The translations under genes and the position numbers were made by a program. The notes under the pieces were generated by a model. The model was not told where the DNA came from, searched no databases, and saw only the letters and a program-made list of their open reading frames with translations. Shown here piece by piece: positions 1 to 5,312 of a stretch of 5,413 bases of DNA (positions are counted from its first letter, which is position 1; each line of letters begins with the position of its first letter). Source of the stretch: Aphodosoma sp045600865 (GTDB lineage: Bacteria > Bacteroidota > Bacteroidia > Bacteroidales > Paludibacteraceae). The stretch spans positions 1-5,413 of the forward strand of contig JAZRYS010000144.1 of NCBI GenBank assembly GCA_045600865.1. Direction: 5' to 3'.

Positions 1-15
1 AGGGCTCACGCCCTG
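1..15 (-). repeat. GTGA-loop hairpin, truncated by window edge
   Basis: Positions 1-5 (AGGGC) pair with 10-14 (GCCCT); the loop reads GTGA on the minus strand. G15 would pair with a base just outside the window. The reverse complement of 1-15 is identical to 5323-5337 in the right flank, and extending to 1-18 versus 5320-5337 gives 17 of 18 matches. The flanking bases (TGTGCTATACT at 14-24) may form a longer stem with unseen sequence. Confidence 0.6.
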
Positions 16-102
16 TGCTATACTATTTCGCTTTGCGCATTGTCTTTCGCGCCTCGGCAAAACCAAACAAGTTTGATCTTGCTCTCGGCTTGTCGACAAT
101 TC

Positions 103-115
103 GCTCTTACAGAGC
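103..115 (-). repeat. Short hairpin with TGTAA loop
   Basis: On the minus strand this reads GCTC-TGTAA-GAGC: a four-pair stem with a five-base loop, followed by CGA. It has the same layout as the hairpins at 5296-5308 (GCCC-TGAAA-GGGC) and 5364-5376 (GTCC-TGTAA-GGAC). The stem bases differ between copies but always as matched pairs, while the loop stays TGWAA. Confidence 0.6.
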
Positions 116-123
116 TTATTGTA

Positions 124-140
124 ACTTGCGAAACTTGAGT
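124..140 (-). repeat. 17-bp inverted repeat, left copy
   Basis: The minus strand reads ACTCAAGTTTCGCAAGT, a perfect match to 5275-5291 on the plus strand. The matching base fails immediately on either side (123 and 141). With its partner it frames about 5.1 kb holding the whole three-gene operon. Confidence 0.75.
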
Positions 141-249
141 AATATATCAGACCTTCATCACGCACCAAGCGTTAATAGAGTGCCGTAGGTGAAAAAACGT
201 CTGCCGACTCACGAAAAACAGATGCAAAAGACAGGGAAAAACCGTAAAC

Positions 250-281
250 AACACTGAATTATTAGGATTTTTGGCAGTGTT
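250..281 (+). other. Weak stem-loop in the leader
   Basis: AACACTG (250-256) is the reverse complement of CAGTGTT (275-281), leaving an 18-base loop. It lies upstream of the likely transcription start, so as RNA it would matter only to transcripts entering from the left. No T-run follows it, so it is not a standard terminator. A seven-base match over this distance could be chance. Confidence 0.3.
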
Positions 282-309
282 ATACATTGTATATCAGCAT
301 ATTAAATCA

Positions 310-317
310 GGGGGGGG
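310..317 (+). repeat. Homopolymeric G8 tract upstream of the operon promoter
   Basis: Eight consecutive G residues sit in an otherwise AT-rich region, ending 22 bases before the putative -33 box at 340. Homopolymer tracts of this kind can change length by slipped-strand mispairing; whether this one does cannot be told from a single sequence. Confidence 0.8.
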
Positions 318-339
318 TGAATATTGCAATAAAACATGT

Positions 340-367
340 TTTGTTTAATAAAAAATTTGTAACTTTG
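340..367 (+). promoter_or_regulatory. Predicted Bacteroidetes-type promoter for the three-gene operon
   Basis: The -7 box TAACTTTG (360-367) fits TAnnTTTG exactly and is followed by CA, as is common. A TTTG at 340-343 can serve as the -33 box, but the gap of 16 bases is shorter than the usual 19-20 or so, so this half is less certain. Transcription would begin near 374, giving an AT-rich leader of about 22 bases before the ATG at 397. No purine-rich Shine-Dalgarno is visible, as is normal in this phylum. Confidence 0.7.
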
Positions 368-396
368 CAGCGAAAAATAGCCAAATAAAAACTAAT

Positions 397-1056
397 ATGA
401 AAAAATCAATTTTTGCCGTGATGGCATTCGTGCTTGTAAGCCTGCTCGCCAGCTGCACGAAAGACCCTGTATCTGTAAGTGAATTCAATTTGACTGTAAG
501 TGAGATAACTGACTCTACAGCAGCAGTCAAATGTGAATTTATGCCGCAAAAGTCGGTAAGATATATACTGACTGTATGTGGCAAAACCTTGTATTCTGAG
601 AACACCTTGTCGTTTACCATCAGCCACCTTGCCCCTGGGCAGAAATACAGCATTGTTGTCACTGCTCTGGACGCTAACGACAACGAGGTGGAACAAAAAG
701 TGGTGGAATTCATGACCACCGGTGCGCCTGATAATTACTTGGTGTATATAGAGCCATCTATTGAAGACTTAATAGTAGTTGAGCCATTTGAGCCTATAAT
801 AGTTATTGAAGATGTTACTTTTGTAAGATTAATAGATGATACTCATGGTGAAGTTACGATAGTCACTTCCGCCATTATACAATCTTTTGACATTACTGTG
901 ACAGGAATTAATGATGATTATAATCAGACCCAGGCAGTTACATGCCCAGATGGAAAGACAAAAAACTATTCAACATTTACCGGTTTGACATGCGGCAATA
1001 TTTATGAGATTTACGCGAATGGTGAGAAGTTGATTGGTTTTAAAAAAAGTATATAG
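397..1056 (+). CDS. Lipoprotein with N-terminal fibronectin type III-like domain (219 aa)
   Basis: Predicted envelope lipoprotein of unknown function. Residues 1-19 form a lipoprotein signal peptide (MKK, then a hydrophobic stretch) ending in the lipobox LASC, with Cys20 as the lipidated residue; this fixes the ATG at 397 over the next Met at residue 9. The mature start is C-T-K-D-P. The KD pair is only a weak match to Bacteroidetes surface-export signals rich in acidic residues, so inner or outer leaflet placement is open. Residues about 25-108 look like a fibronectin type III fold: alternating beta strands, 'LAPGQKYSIVVTALDANDNEV' spread over 78-98, and a closing 'EFMTT'. An acidic, valine/isoleucine-rich linker (about 117-140, with EPFEP) leads to a second beta-rich region (141-217) that may be a degenerate second domain. 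The coding DNA after about position 728 looks more AT-rich than before. It is first in the operon, 21 bases before the LRR gene, which suggests a shared surface role (inference). Confidence 0.85.
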   Translation: MKKSIFAVMAFVLVSLLASCTKDPVSVSEFNLTVSEITDSTAAVKCEFMPQKSVRYILTVCGKTLYSENTLSFTISHLAPGQKYSIVVTALDANDNEVEQKVVEFMTTGAPDNYLVYIEPSIEDLIVVEPFEPIIVIEDVTFVRLIDDTHGEVTIVTSAIIQSFDITVTGINDDYNQTQAVTCPDGKTKNYSTFTGLTCGNIYEIYANGEKLIGFKKSI

Positions 1057-1077
1057 TCGATGCAATAAATATTTGTC

Positions 1078-2781
1078 ATGAAGAAAATCCTTTCAGTCTT
1101 TCTGTGCCTGACGGCATGGCTGTCGGCATCAGCCTACGACTTTGAGGTCGATGGCATCTATTACAACATCACCAGTAACAACGAGGTGGAGGTAACATAC
1201 GGCGAAGCCTACCCCGACACGGTTGTCATCCCTTCGTCGGTAACCAACAGCGACGTGACTTACAGCGTGACTGCCCTCGGCGATTCCGCTTTCATCAATT
1301 TGAAGAACCTGAAAGCGGTGACAATTCCTGACGGCATAACGTATATCGGCGTCAGATGTTTCAAGGGTTGCACCGGCTTGAAGACTTTAGAAATCCCTAA
1401 CAGCGTGACAACTATCAGGATAAGCGCTTTCTATGGGTGCAGCGGCTTGGTTTCTGCGACCTTATCCGACAACTTGAAGACCATGGGCGGAAATACGTTC
1501 TATAAATGCAGCAGCCTGACGTCGGTGGACTTGCCTGACAGTTTGAAGTCTGTTCCTGGTTATGCCTTTTATGGTTGCACTAAGCTGCCATCAGTGACCT
1601 TACCTGACGGCGTGACGGCTATAGGGAATTATGCTTTTTATAAATGCAGCAGCCTGACGTCAGTGAATTTGCCGGACAGTGTGAAGTCTATTCCGGAATA
1701 TACCTTTTATGGTTGCAGCAGCCTGTCATCAGTGACATTACCTGACGGCGTGACGTCTATAGGACAGTTTGCGTTTTATGGTTGCAGCAGCCTGACATCA
1801 GTGAACATACCTGACAGCGTGACGTCCATCGGGAAATGCGCATTTTATAATTGCAGCAGCCTGATGTCGGTGAATATACCTGACGGCATGACTGAGATTG
1901 AGGATGGCGTTTTCTATGGTTGCAGCAAAGTGACTTCAATAACAGTACCTGAAGGCGTGACTGAAATCGGTGAAGCGGTTTTCTATAATTGCAGCAGACT
2001 GACATCGGTGAACATTCCTGACAACATTACTGCCATTAAGGATTATACTTTCTCTTTCTGCCACAGCCTGTCATCAGTGAACATACCTGACAAAGTGACG
2101 TTTATTGGCTATGGCGCATTTCACGCTTGCTGCAAGCTGACGTCGGTGGATTTGCCTGATGCCTTGACTGAAATCGGCGATTTCGCTTTTGACAGCTGCA
2201 CCAGCCTGACATCAGTCACCATACCTGGCGACGTGACTGGAATAGGTGCCTCTGCTTTCCAGAGTTGCAGAAGCATGAAATCGGTGGTTATATCTGACGG
2301 CGTGGCTTCTGTCGGACCGTATGCTTTTAACGAATGTCTGAACCTGACGTCAGTGGAGATCGGGGAAGGTGTGACTATGATTGGCGACTCTGCTTTTTTC
2401 GATTGTCCGAAACTGGCAGACATCACCTGCAGTGCCACCACTCCGCCAACCCTGCAGCCGAACACATTCGAAAAATATGATGCAATACTGTATGTCTTGG
2501 AGAACAGCGTCGCCCTTTACGAGGCAGCGGAATATTGGGAGAACTTCGACATCAAGCCTCTGTCGGAGAAGCCTACTCGGTTAGACTACAGTCTTGCAGA
2601 CAGGGATGTCATCTATTTCGACAACATGGTATATAACGAAAATGGCCTTGAACTCAAGATATTCGACGCTTCCGGAAGGATGGTTACATCGGGCAACGGC
2701 GATATCGACATGACAGGCTATCCAAACGGCATCTACGTCGTCACCGACGGCAAGGGCGGCATTTTGAAGATTAACCGGTAA
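1078..2781 (+). CDS. BspA-like secreted leucine-rich repeat protein, 16 repeats (567 aa)
   Basis: Belongs by sequence to the LRR_5/TpLRR (BspA-like) family, whose studied members are surface adhesins; BspA of Tannerella forsythia is known to bind fibronectin and fibrinogen. The ligand here is unknown. Residues 1-19 are a signal peptide ending ASA before Tyr20. Residues 20-70 form the N-terminal cap (FEVDGIYYNI, later VVIPSSVT). From residue 71 to 438 there are 16 uninterrupted 23-residue units of the pattern AFxxCxxLTSVxIPdxVTxIGxx, with Cys at position 5 in every unit except the first. A partial unit and cap follow (ADITC, TTPPT, then a Tyr/Trp-rich stretch 472-490). Residues 502-567 resemble a T9SS type A sorting domain: a Gly-Arg turn at 533-534, NGIYVV at 550-555 and a C-terminal ILKINR. 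It starts 21 bases after the lipoprotein stop, with no own promoter, and lies 14 bases before a longer paralogue. Confidence 0.93.
   Translation: MKKILSVFLCLTAWLSASAYDFEVDGIYYNITSNNEVEVTYGEAYPDTVVIPSSVTNSDVTYSVTALGDSAFINLKNLKAVTIPDGITYIGVRCFKGCTGLKTLEIPNSVTTIRISAFYGCSGLVSATLSDNLKTMGGNTFYKCSSLTSVDLPDSLKSVPGYAFYGCTKLPSVTLPDGVTAIGNYAFYKCSSLTSVNLPDSVKSIPEYTFYGCSSLSSVTLPDGVTSIGQFAFYGCSSLTSVNIPDSVTSIGKCAFYNCSSLMSVNIPDGMTEIEDGVFYGCSKVTSITVPEGVTEIGEAVFYNCSRLTSVNIPDNITAIKDYTFSFCHSLSSVNIPDKVTFIGYGAFHACCKLTSVDLPDALTEIGDFAFDSCTSLTSVTIPGDVTGIGASAFQSCRSMKSVVISDGVASVGPYAFNECLNLTSVEIGEGVTMIGDSAFFDCPKLADITCSATTPPTLQPNTFEKYDAILYVLENSVALYEAAEYWENFDIKPLSEKPTRLDYSLADRDVIYFDNMVYNENGLELKIFDASGRMVTSGNGDIDMTGYPNGIYVVTDGKGGILKINR
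1288..2391 (+). repeat. Tandem 69-bp coding repeat array, 16 units
   Basis: Sixteen in-frame units of exactly 69 bases, without insertion or deletion, encode the LRR domain of the shorter protein. Units differ mainly at protein positions 3-4, 6-7, 12, 15-16 and 19-23. Units 4-5 (1495-1632) and 6-7 (1633-1770) form a repeated pair: units 4 and 6 share FYKCSSLTSV and KS(V/I)P, while 5 and 7 share FYGC and SVTLPDGVT. This indicates a 138-base duplication. Confidence 0.9.
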
Positions 2782-2795
2782 AAAACAACGTCTAT

Positions 2796-5120
2796 ATGAA
2801 AAAAATTCTATCAATTTTTCTCTGCATGGCAGCATGGCTGTCGGCGTCTGCCTACGATTTTGAGGTCGATGGCATTTATTACAACATTACCAATAACAAC
2901 GAGGTTATGGTGACATACGGCGAAGCCTACCCCGACACGGTTGTCATTCCTTCGTCTGTGACCAACAGCGATGTCACATACAGCGTGACCGCAATCGGTG
3001 ATTCCGCCTTCTTCAAATTAAGCAACTTGGCATCTGTGACCATACCTAACGGCGTGACCTCCATAGGTATCAGGTGCTTTTATAATTGCACTGGCTTGAC
3101 GTCAATGAACTTGCCTAACAGCGTGACGGTTATTGACACATGCGGTTTCTATGGTTGCAGCGGCTTGACCTCAGTGAACATACCTAACGGCATGACTGAA
3201 ATTAGGAGATCTGTTTTTTATAAATGCAGCAGCCTGCCATCAATAACCATACCTGATGGCGTGACATCTATCGGGGAGTATGCTTTTTATGGTTGCAGCA
3301 GCCTGACCTCAGTGAACATACCTGAAGGCGTGACTTATATCGGAAGAGATGCATTTTATAAATGCAGCAGCCTGACATCAGTGAACATACCAGACGGCGT
3401 GACGTCTATTAATGATTATACTTTTCATGGTTGCAGCAGCTTAACTTCAGTAACCATACCTGACAACGTGACATATATCGGCATAAATGCGTTTTATGAT
3501 TGCACCAGCCTGACGTCAGCGACAATGCCTGAAGGCGTGAAGACTATCGGTGATTATGCTTTTCGTGGTTGCACTGGCTTGACCTCAGTGACCATGCCTG
3601 ACAGCGCGACGTATATTGGAAAATATGCTTTTTATAATTGCAACAAACTGACATCAATAACCATACCTGACGGCGTGACTGTGATTGGGGAAGGTGCTTT
3701 TGATGGTTGCAAAAAACTGACATCAATAACCATACCTGACGGCGTGACTAAAATTGAAAATGTTACTTTTCTTAATTGCTACGATTTGGCATCAGTAACT
3801 ATACCTAACAGCGTGACGTCTATCGGACAACAAGCTTTTGCCTATTGCACCAGCCTGACATCAGTGACCATACCTGACAGCGTGACTAAAATTGAAGATG
3901 CTTCTTTTGTTTTTTGCAGCAGCTTGACATCAGTAACTTTACCTGATAGCATGACGTATATCGGGTTTCTTGCTTTTGGCGCCTGCAGCAGCCTGACATC
4001 AATAAATATACCTGCCAGCGTGACGTCTTTCGGAGTAGGTGCTTTTATGGAATGCAGTAGCCTGACATCAGTGACCATTCCTGACGGCGTGACTGTAATT
4101 GCTGATCAGCTCTTTGATGGTTGCACCAACTTAACATCAGTAACCATACCTAACAGCGTTACGGCTATTAATTATGGTGCATTTAGTAAATGCCGCAAGC
4201 TACCTTCTGTGACAATACCTGACGGCGTGACTCATCTTGGCATGCTTGCCTTTGATCAGTGCAGAAGCCTGACATCAGTGACCATACCTGACGGCGTGAC
4301 TTTATTAGACACAGCAGTTTTTCAGTTTTGCAGTGGCTTGACATCAGTGACAATACCTAACAACGTGACGGTTATTGACTACGGCGCATTTTTCGGATGC
4401 ACAAATCTGCAGTCTGTGACAATAGGAAACAGCGTGACTTTTATTGGCCAAGGTGCATTTTATGAATGCACCAGCTTGACATCAGTGACCATACCTGACG
4501 GCGTAACGTATATCGGAAGATCTGCTTTTTATAAATGCAGCGGCTTGACATCTGTGACCATACCTAACAGCGTGACTGATATTGATTCGGCGGCTTTTGA
4601 ACTTTGCACTAAATTGATTTCTGTGACAATCCCTGACGGCATGACTAAAATCAAATACTGTTCTTTTAATAAATGCGAAAGTCTGACTTCAGTTACAATT
4701 CCAGAAGGCGTAACTGAAATCGGTGACTCTGCTTTTAGCTATTGTTCAGCACTGGCTGACATCACCTGTTATGCTACTACCCCACCAACAGCAACGTCAA
4801 CCACCTTTACCGAATATGATGCAACGGTGTATGTTCCTGAGAACAGCGTCGCTCTTTACGAGGCAGCGGAATATTGGGAGAACTTCAACATCAAGCCTCT
4901 GCCGGAGGAGCCTACTCGGTTAGACTACAGCCTTGCAGACAGGAATGTCATCTATTTCGACAACATGGTATATAACGAAAATGGCCTTGAACTCAAGATT
5001 TTCGACGCTTCCGGAAGGATGGTTACATCGGGCAACGGCGATATCGACATGTCCACCTGTCCAAACGGCATCTACGTCGTCACCGACGGCAAGGGTGGTA
5101 TTTTGAAGATTAACCGGTAA
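2796..5120 (+). CDS. BspA-like secreted leucine-rich repeat protein, 25 repeats (774 aa)
   Basis: Longer tandem paralogue of the preceding gene with the same architecture. Signal peptide is residues 1-19 (WLSASA before Tyr20), N-terminal cap 20-70, then 25 perfect-length 23-residue LRR_5 units at 71-645. Cys at position 5 is kept in units 2-25. The partial cap unit starts at 646 (ADITC, TTPPT, a Tyr/Trp-rich stretch) and a T9SS type A-like tail occupies 709-774 (Gly740-Arg741, NGIYVV, terminal ILKINR). The protein exceeds its neighbour by 207 residues, exactly nine units, with both caps of identical length. The ATG at 2796 is 14 bases after the upstream stop, is followed by a Lys-rich signal peptide and aligns with the paralogue's start. 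It is the last gene before a strong terminator. By family a secreted or surface-attached adhesin is likely; ligand and attachment are inferred, not shown. Confidence 0.93.
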   Translation: MKKILSIFLCMAAWLSASAYDFEVDGIYYNITNNNEVMVTYGEAYPDTVVIPSSVTNSDVTYSVTAIGDSAFFKLSNLASVTIPNGVTSIGIRCFYNCTGLTSMNLPNSVTVIDTCGFYGCSGLTSVNIPNGMTEIRRSVFYKCSSLPSITIPDGVTSIGEYAFYGCSSLTSVNIPEGVTYIGRDAFYKCSSLTSVNIPDGVTSINDYTFHGCSSLTSVTIPDNVTYIGINAFYDCTSLTSATMPEGVKTIGDYAFRGCTGLTSVTMPDSATYIGKYAFYNCNKLTSITIPDGVTVIGEGAFDGCKKLTSITIPDGVTKIENVTFLNCYDLASVTIPNSVTSIGQQAFAYCTSLTSVTIPDSVTKIEDASFVFCSSLTSVTLPDSMTYIGFLAFGACSSLTSINIPASVTSFGVGAFMECSSLTSVTIPDGVTVIADQLFDGCTNLTSVTIPNSVTAINYGAFSKCRKLPSVTIPDGVTHLGMLAFDQCRSLTSVTIPDGVTLLDTAVFQFCSGLTSVTIPNNVTVIDYGAFFGCTNLQSVTIGNSVTFIGQGAFYECTSLTSVTIPDGVTYIGRSAFYKCSGLTSVTIPNSVTDIDSAAFELCTKLISVTIPDGMTKIKYCSFNKCESLTSVTIPEGVTEIGDSAFSYCSALADITCYATTPPTATSTTFTEYDATVYVPENSVALYEAAEYWENFNIKPLPEEPTRLDYSLADRNVIYFDNMVYNENGLELKIFDASGRMVTSGNGDIDMSTCPNGIYVVTDGKGGILKINR
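3006..4730 (+). repeat. Tandem 69-bp coding repeat array, 25 units
   Basis: Twenty-five in-frame units of exactly 69 bases encode the LRR domain of the longer protein. The middle of the unit is very uniform at DNA level (variants of TGACATCAGTGACCATAC followed by CTGACGGCGTGAC), often with the same synonymous codons. A 36-base stretch is identical in adjacent units (3645-3680 and 3714-3749). The array is a clear substrate for unequal recombination or replication slippage. Confidence 0.9.
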
Positions 5121-5127
5121 GGGTGAT

Positions 5128-5140
5128 GGGCCAAAAGCCC
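5128..5140 (+). other. Small hairpin just after the last stop codon
   Basis: GGGC (5128-5131) pairs with GCCC (5137-5140) around the loop CAAAA, starting eight bases after the stop codon. Only TT follows, so termination here would be weak. It may protect the 3' end of the mRNA. Confidence 0.4.
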
Positions 5141-5152
5141 TTAACATATTAG

Positions 5153-5189
5153 CCTGGGGGAGGCAGAGTGCAGAGCACGTCGCCCCAGG
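5153..5189 (+). other. Nested stem-loop in the 3' untranslated region
   Basis: CCTGGGG (5153-5159) pairs with CCCCAGG (5183-5189). Inside, GTGC (5168-5171) pairs with GCAC (5175-5178) over the loop AGA, giving an interrupted two-part stem. No U-tract follows, so it is a structured element rather than a terminator. Its role is unknown. Confidence 0.5.
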
Positions 5190-5192
5190 TAT

Positions 5193-5230
5193 AAAGAGAT
5201 GGAGGAAAAAATTTTCCTTCATCTCTTTTT
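5193..5230 (+). terminator. Strong intrinsic terminator of the operon
   Basis: Positions 5193-5208 pair with 5213-5228 in a 16-pair stem containing one G-T wobble (5202/5219), with a four-base loop AAAT. The descending arm runs into TTTTT (5226-5230). If the A-T pairs at the base are left open, a stem beginning GAGATG is followed directly by the five-T tract. It lies about 70 bases after the last stop. In reverse the tail is only TTTAT, so opposite-strand activity would be weaker. Confidence 0.85.
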
Positions 5231-5258
5231 GTCATGTCAAAAATATGTTGTACCTTTG
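5228..5258 (+). promoter_or_regulatory. Predicted Bacteroidetes-type promoter reading into the right repeat element
   Basis: TTTG (5228-5231) and TACCTTTG (5251-5258) match the -33 and -7 consensus with a 19-base gap, a better fit than the operon promoter. The predicted start is near 5265. The -33 box shares its T residues with the terminator tail. The first product would be the hairpin-rich repeat at 5275-5383; any gene it drives lies beyond the window. Confidence 0.7.
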
Positions 5259-5274
5259 CAGAATATAATTTCTA

Positions 5275-5291
5275 ACTCAAGTTTCGCAAGT
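5275..5291 (+). repeat. 17-bp inverted repeat, right copy
   Basis: ACTCAAGTTTCGCAAGT, the exact reverse complement of 124-140. It begins roughly ten bases after the transcription start predicted from the promoter at 5228-5258, so it would be near the 5' end of that transcript. Confidence 0.75.
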
Positions 5292-5295
5292 ATTA

Positions 5296-5308
5296 GCCCT
5301 GAAAGGGC
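5296..5308 (+). repeat. Short hairpin with TGAAA loop
   Basis: GCCC-TGAAA-GGGC, followed by GGCACAT. It is the same module as 5364-5376 and, inverted, 103-115. Compared with 5364-5376, the second stem pair is C-G instead of T-A, a compensatory change. Confidence 0.6.
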
Positions 5309-5312
5309 GGCA

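Larger units (their letters stand above)
1..140 (-). repeat. Left-flank repeat element, inverted relative to the right flank
   Basis: No convincing gene lies here. Read on the minus strand from 140 to 1, the stretch starts with a 17-base motif (124-140), continues with a short hairpin with loop TGTAA (103-115), then about 87 bases without a right-flank counterpart, and ends in a GTGA-loop hairpin cut by the window edge (1-15). All three landmarks recur in the same order on the plus strand in the right flank (5275-5338), so the two flanks carry inverted copies of one repeat family. The extra 87 bases include the small palindrome CAAACAAGTTTG at 64-75. A REP-like or other dispersed intergenic repeat is my inference; family membership was not checked. 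Confidence 0.6.
141..339. other. Noncoding leader region upstream of the operon
   Basis: No reading frame with a credible start is visible on either strand. The stretch is A-rich in its middle (A-runs around 192-246). It contains a possible seven-pair stem at 250-281, a short TATAC/GTATA inverted repeat at 281-293, and a G8 run at 310-317. A minus-strand promoter feeding the left repeat was looked for; nothing better than a poor TCTTTTG match near 225-235 was found. Confidence 0.6.

Noticed and set aside
225..235. Minus-strand promoter for the left repeat element (TCTTTTG)
   Set aside because: It mismatches the consensus at the first two positions and no suitably spaced TTTG was found, so there is no support for a mirrored promoter on the left.
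345..719. Minus-strand open frame of 124 codons opposite the lipoprotein gene
   Set aside because: It lies antisense to a gene with a clear signal peptide, promoter and domain, and its product shows no recognisable motif or signal peptide. A second overlapping minus frame (406-696) was rejected for the same reason.
1066..1077. Possible separate promoter (AATATTTG) just before the first LRR gene
   Set aside because: The first base mismatches TAnnTTTG, and it lies so close to the ATG that the transcript would have no leader. The short gap to the lipoprotein gene fits co-transcription better.
1288..2391. CRISPR-like regular repeat spacing in the LRR genes
   Set aside because: The 69-base period is coding, in frame throughout and without unique spacers. 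It is explained by 23-residue LRR units.
1757..2465. Minus-strand frames opposite the LRR array of the first repeat gene (1757-2005 and 2121-2465)
   Set aside because: They show a periodic Cys/Asn-rich or Val/Thr/Asp/Val pattern that is simply the mirror of the 69-base repeat. The same shadows occur in the second array (3544-3726 and 3842-4078).
2381..2584. Plus-strand 67-codon frame overlapping the end of the first LRR gene, with a lookalike at 4723-4923
   Set aside because: Both end in the same residues only because the underlying C-terminal coding DNA is nearly identical in the paralogues. They are out-of-frame readings of a well-supported gene.
2581..2835. Minus-strand frames over the C-terminal domains (2581-2835 and 4920-5222)
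   Set aside because: Their similarity to each other follows from the paralogous sense strand. The second also runs antisense through the 3' hairpins and part of the terminator.
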